Shown here: positions 6,141 through 6,477 of the stretch, one piece after another | Position numbering within the stretch: position 1 is the stretch's first letter | Layout: each line of letters begins with the position of its first letter | Assembly (NCBI GenBank): GCA_021816545.1 | Contig: JAKAXP010000130.1 | Coordinates: 1 to 6,477, forward strand | DNA from: Bacteroidota bacterium | Lineage (GTDB): Bacteria > Bacteroidota > Bacteroidia > Bacteroidales > VadinHA17 | Direction of reading: 5' to 3' | Length of the DNA: 6,477 bases | Notes under the pieces: model-generated | What the model was told of the DNA's origin: nothing | Database searches by the model: none | Seen by the model: only the letters and a program-made list of their open reading frames with translations | Translations under genes and position numbers: made by a program

Positions 6141-6477
6141 ATGAGAATGAAATCATATTTACCTGCCGCAGCCCTGTTCCTTGCCAGCATGATTTATTCA
6201 TGCCAGGAGGAGAAATTTACCGATAAGGGTATTCCGGAAGTAAAAACTGTCGGTGTCACCATCCTGGATGACGGAGCCACCTTTCACGGGATGATAATAA
6301 CCGACGGGGGGATGAGCATAAAAGAACACGGTTTCAGCTGGGCCCCGGCCGGAACCAATGACCCTTCGGAGATACAGTACTTTAACCTTGGCCCGTTAAG
6401 CGGCGAGACAAGGTTCTCCGTGACTGTCAACAGTGCGATTGAAAAGGATGAGGACTATGTCATGAGGGCATTCGTTG
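6141..6477 (+). CDS. Lipoprotein with Ig/FN3-like domain, 3' end beyond the window
   Basis: An open frame from ATG 6141 runs off the right edge (112 codons visible). The N-terminus MRMKSYLPAAALFLASMIYSC is a lipoprotein signal with a lipobox-like IYSC and Cys21 as the likely lipidated residue, followed by the charged QEEKFTDKG. The next part, GVTILDDGATFHGMIITDGG followed by SIKEHGFSWAP and ending in DYVMRAFV, follows the pattern of repeat domains in Bacteroidota surface lipoproteins, where a G-x-I...GG..I..hGF.W block is followed some 40-50 residues later by Y.VRA.V. This implies an Ig/FN3-like beta-sandwich. It starts 4 bp after the barrel gene stop, so it is probably co-transcribed and may work with that protein at the outer membrane. 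ATG 6147 is an alternative start. Confidence 0.82.
   Translation, partial: MRMKSYLPAAALFLASMIYSCQEEKFTDKGIPEVKTVGVTILDDGATFHGMIITDGGMSIKEHGFSWAPAGTNDPSEIQYFNLGPLSGETRFSVTVNSAIEKDEDYVMRAFV

Noticed and set aside
1..6477. CRISPR array, tRNA/rRNA genes, insertion sequence or phage genes
   Set aside because: No spaced direct repeats, no RNA-gene signatures, and no transposase, integrase or terminal inverted repeats were seen.

Overview
The window looks like chromosomal DNA of a Bacteroidota bacterium, probably of the Bacteroidales/Marinilabiliales type, with moderate GC. The clues are protein families typical of that phylum (an outer-membrane barrel protein ending in Phe, a lipoprotein with a repeat-type Ig/FN3-like domain), few clear Shine-Dalgarno sites, and promoter-like matches to the Bacteroidota -7 element TAnnTTTG. 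The assignment rests on gene style, not on a marker gene.

Region 1 (1-2906, + strand) is an arsenic detoxification cluster. It opens with the last 30 codons of a membrane protein, probably a DUF318/ArsP-type permease. Next come a rhodanese-like protein whose catalytic Cys is replaced by Asp, a thioredoxin-type arsenate reductase (arsC), an arsenite S-adenosylmethionine methyltransferase (arsM) and an Acr3 arsenite exporter. Rhodanese/arsC and arsC/arsM are joined by ATGA stop/start overlaps, so these three are very likely co-transcribed and translationally coupled. Acr3 follows after 66 bp. The inferred pathway is: arsenate reduced to arsenite by ArsC; arsenite either exported by Acr3 or methylated by ArsM; the upstream permease may export methylated trivalent arsenic. 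No arsR regulator lies in the window. A perfect 9+9 bp inverted repeat at 86-107, over the permease stop codon, is a candidate operator or RNA hairpin.

Region 2 (2907-4844) starts with a short intergenic stretch carrying a hairpin followed by a T-rich tract. On the minus strand, convergent with acr3, is a DUF1295 membrane protein of the steroid 5-alpha-reductase superfamily. It is divergent, across 42 bp, from a secreted esterase of the PF00756 type on the plus strand. A good -7 element for the DUF1295 gene lies in this gap.

Region 3 (4845-6477) has a 203-bp gap with a 12-bp palindrome and a candidate promoter. It is followed by a probable two-gene unit: an exported protein with an N-terminal globular domain plus C-terminal outer-membrane beta-barrel, and 4 bp later a lipoprotein cut off by the window end.

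The biology is mostly recognisable. The least explained items are the Asp-substituted rhodanese with its C-terminal CxC, the inverted repeat at 86-107, and the barrel/lipoprotein pair.
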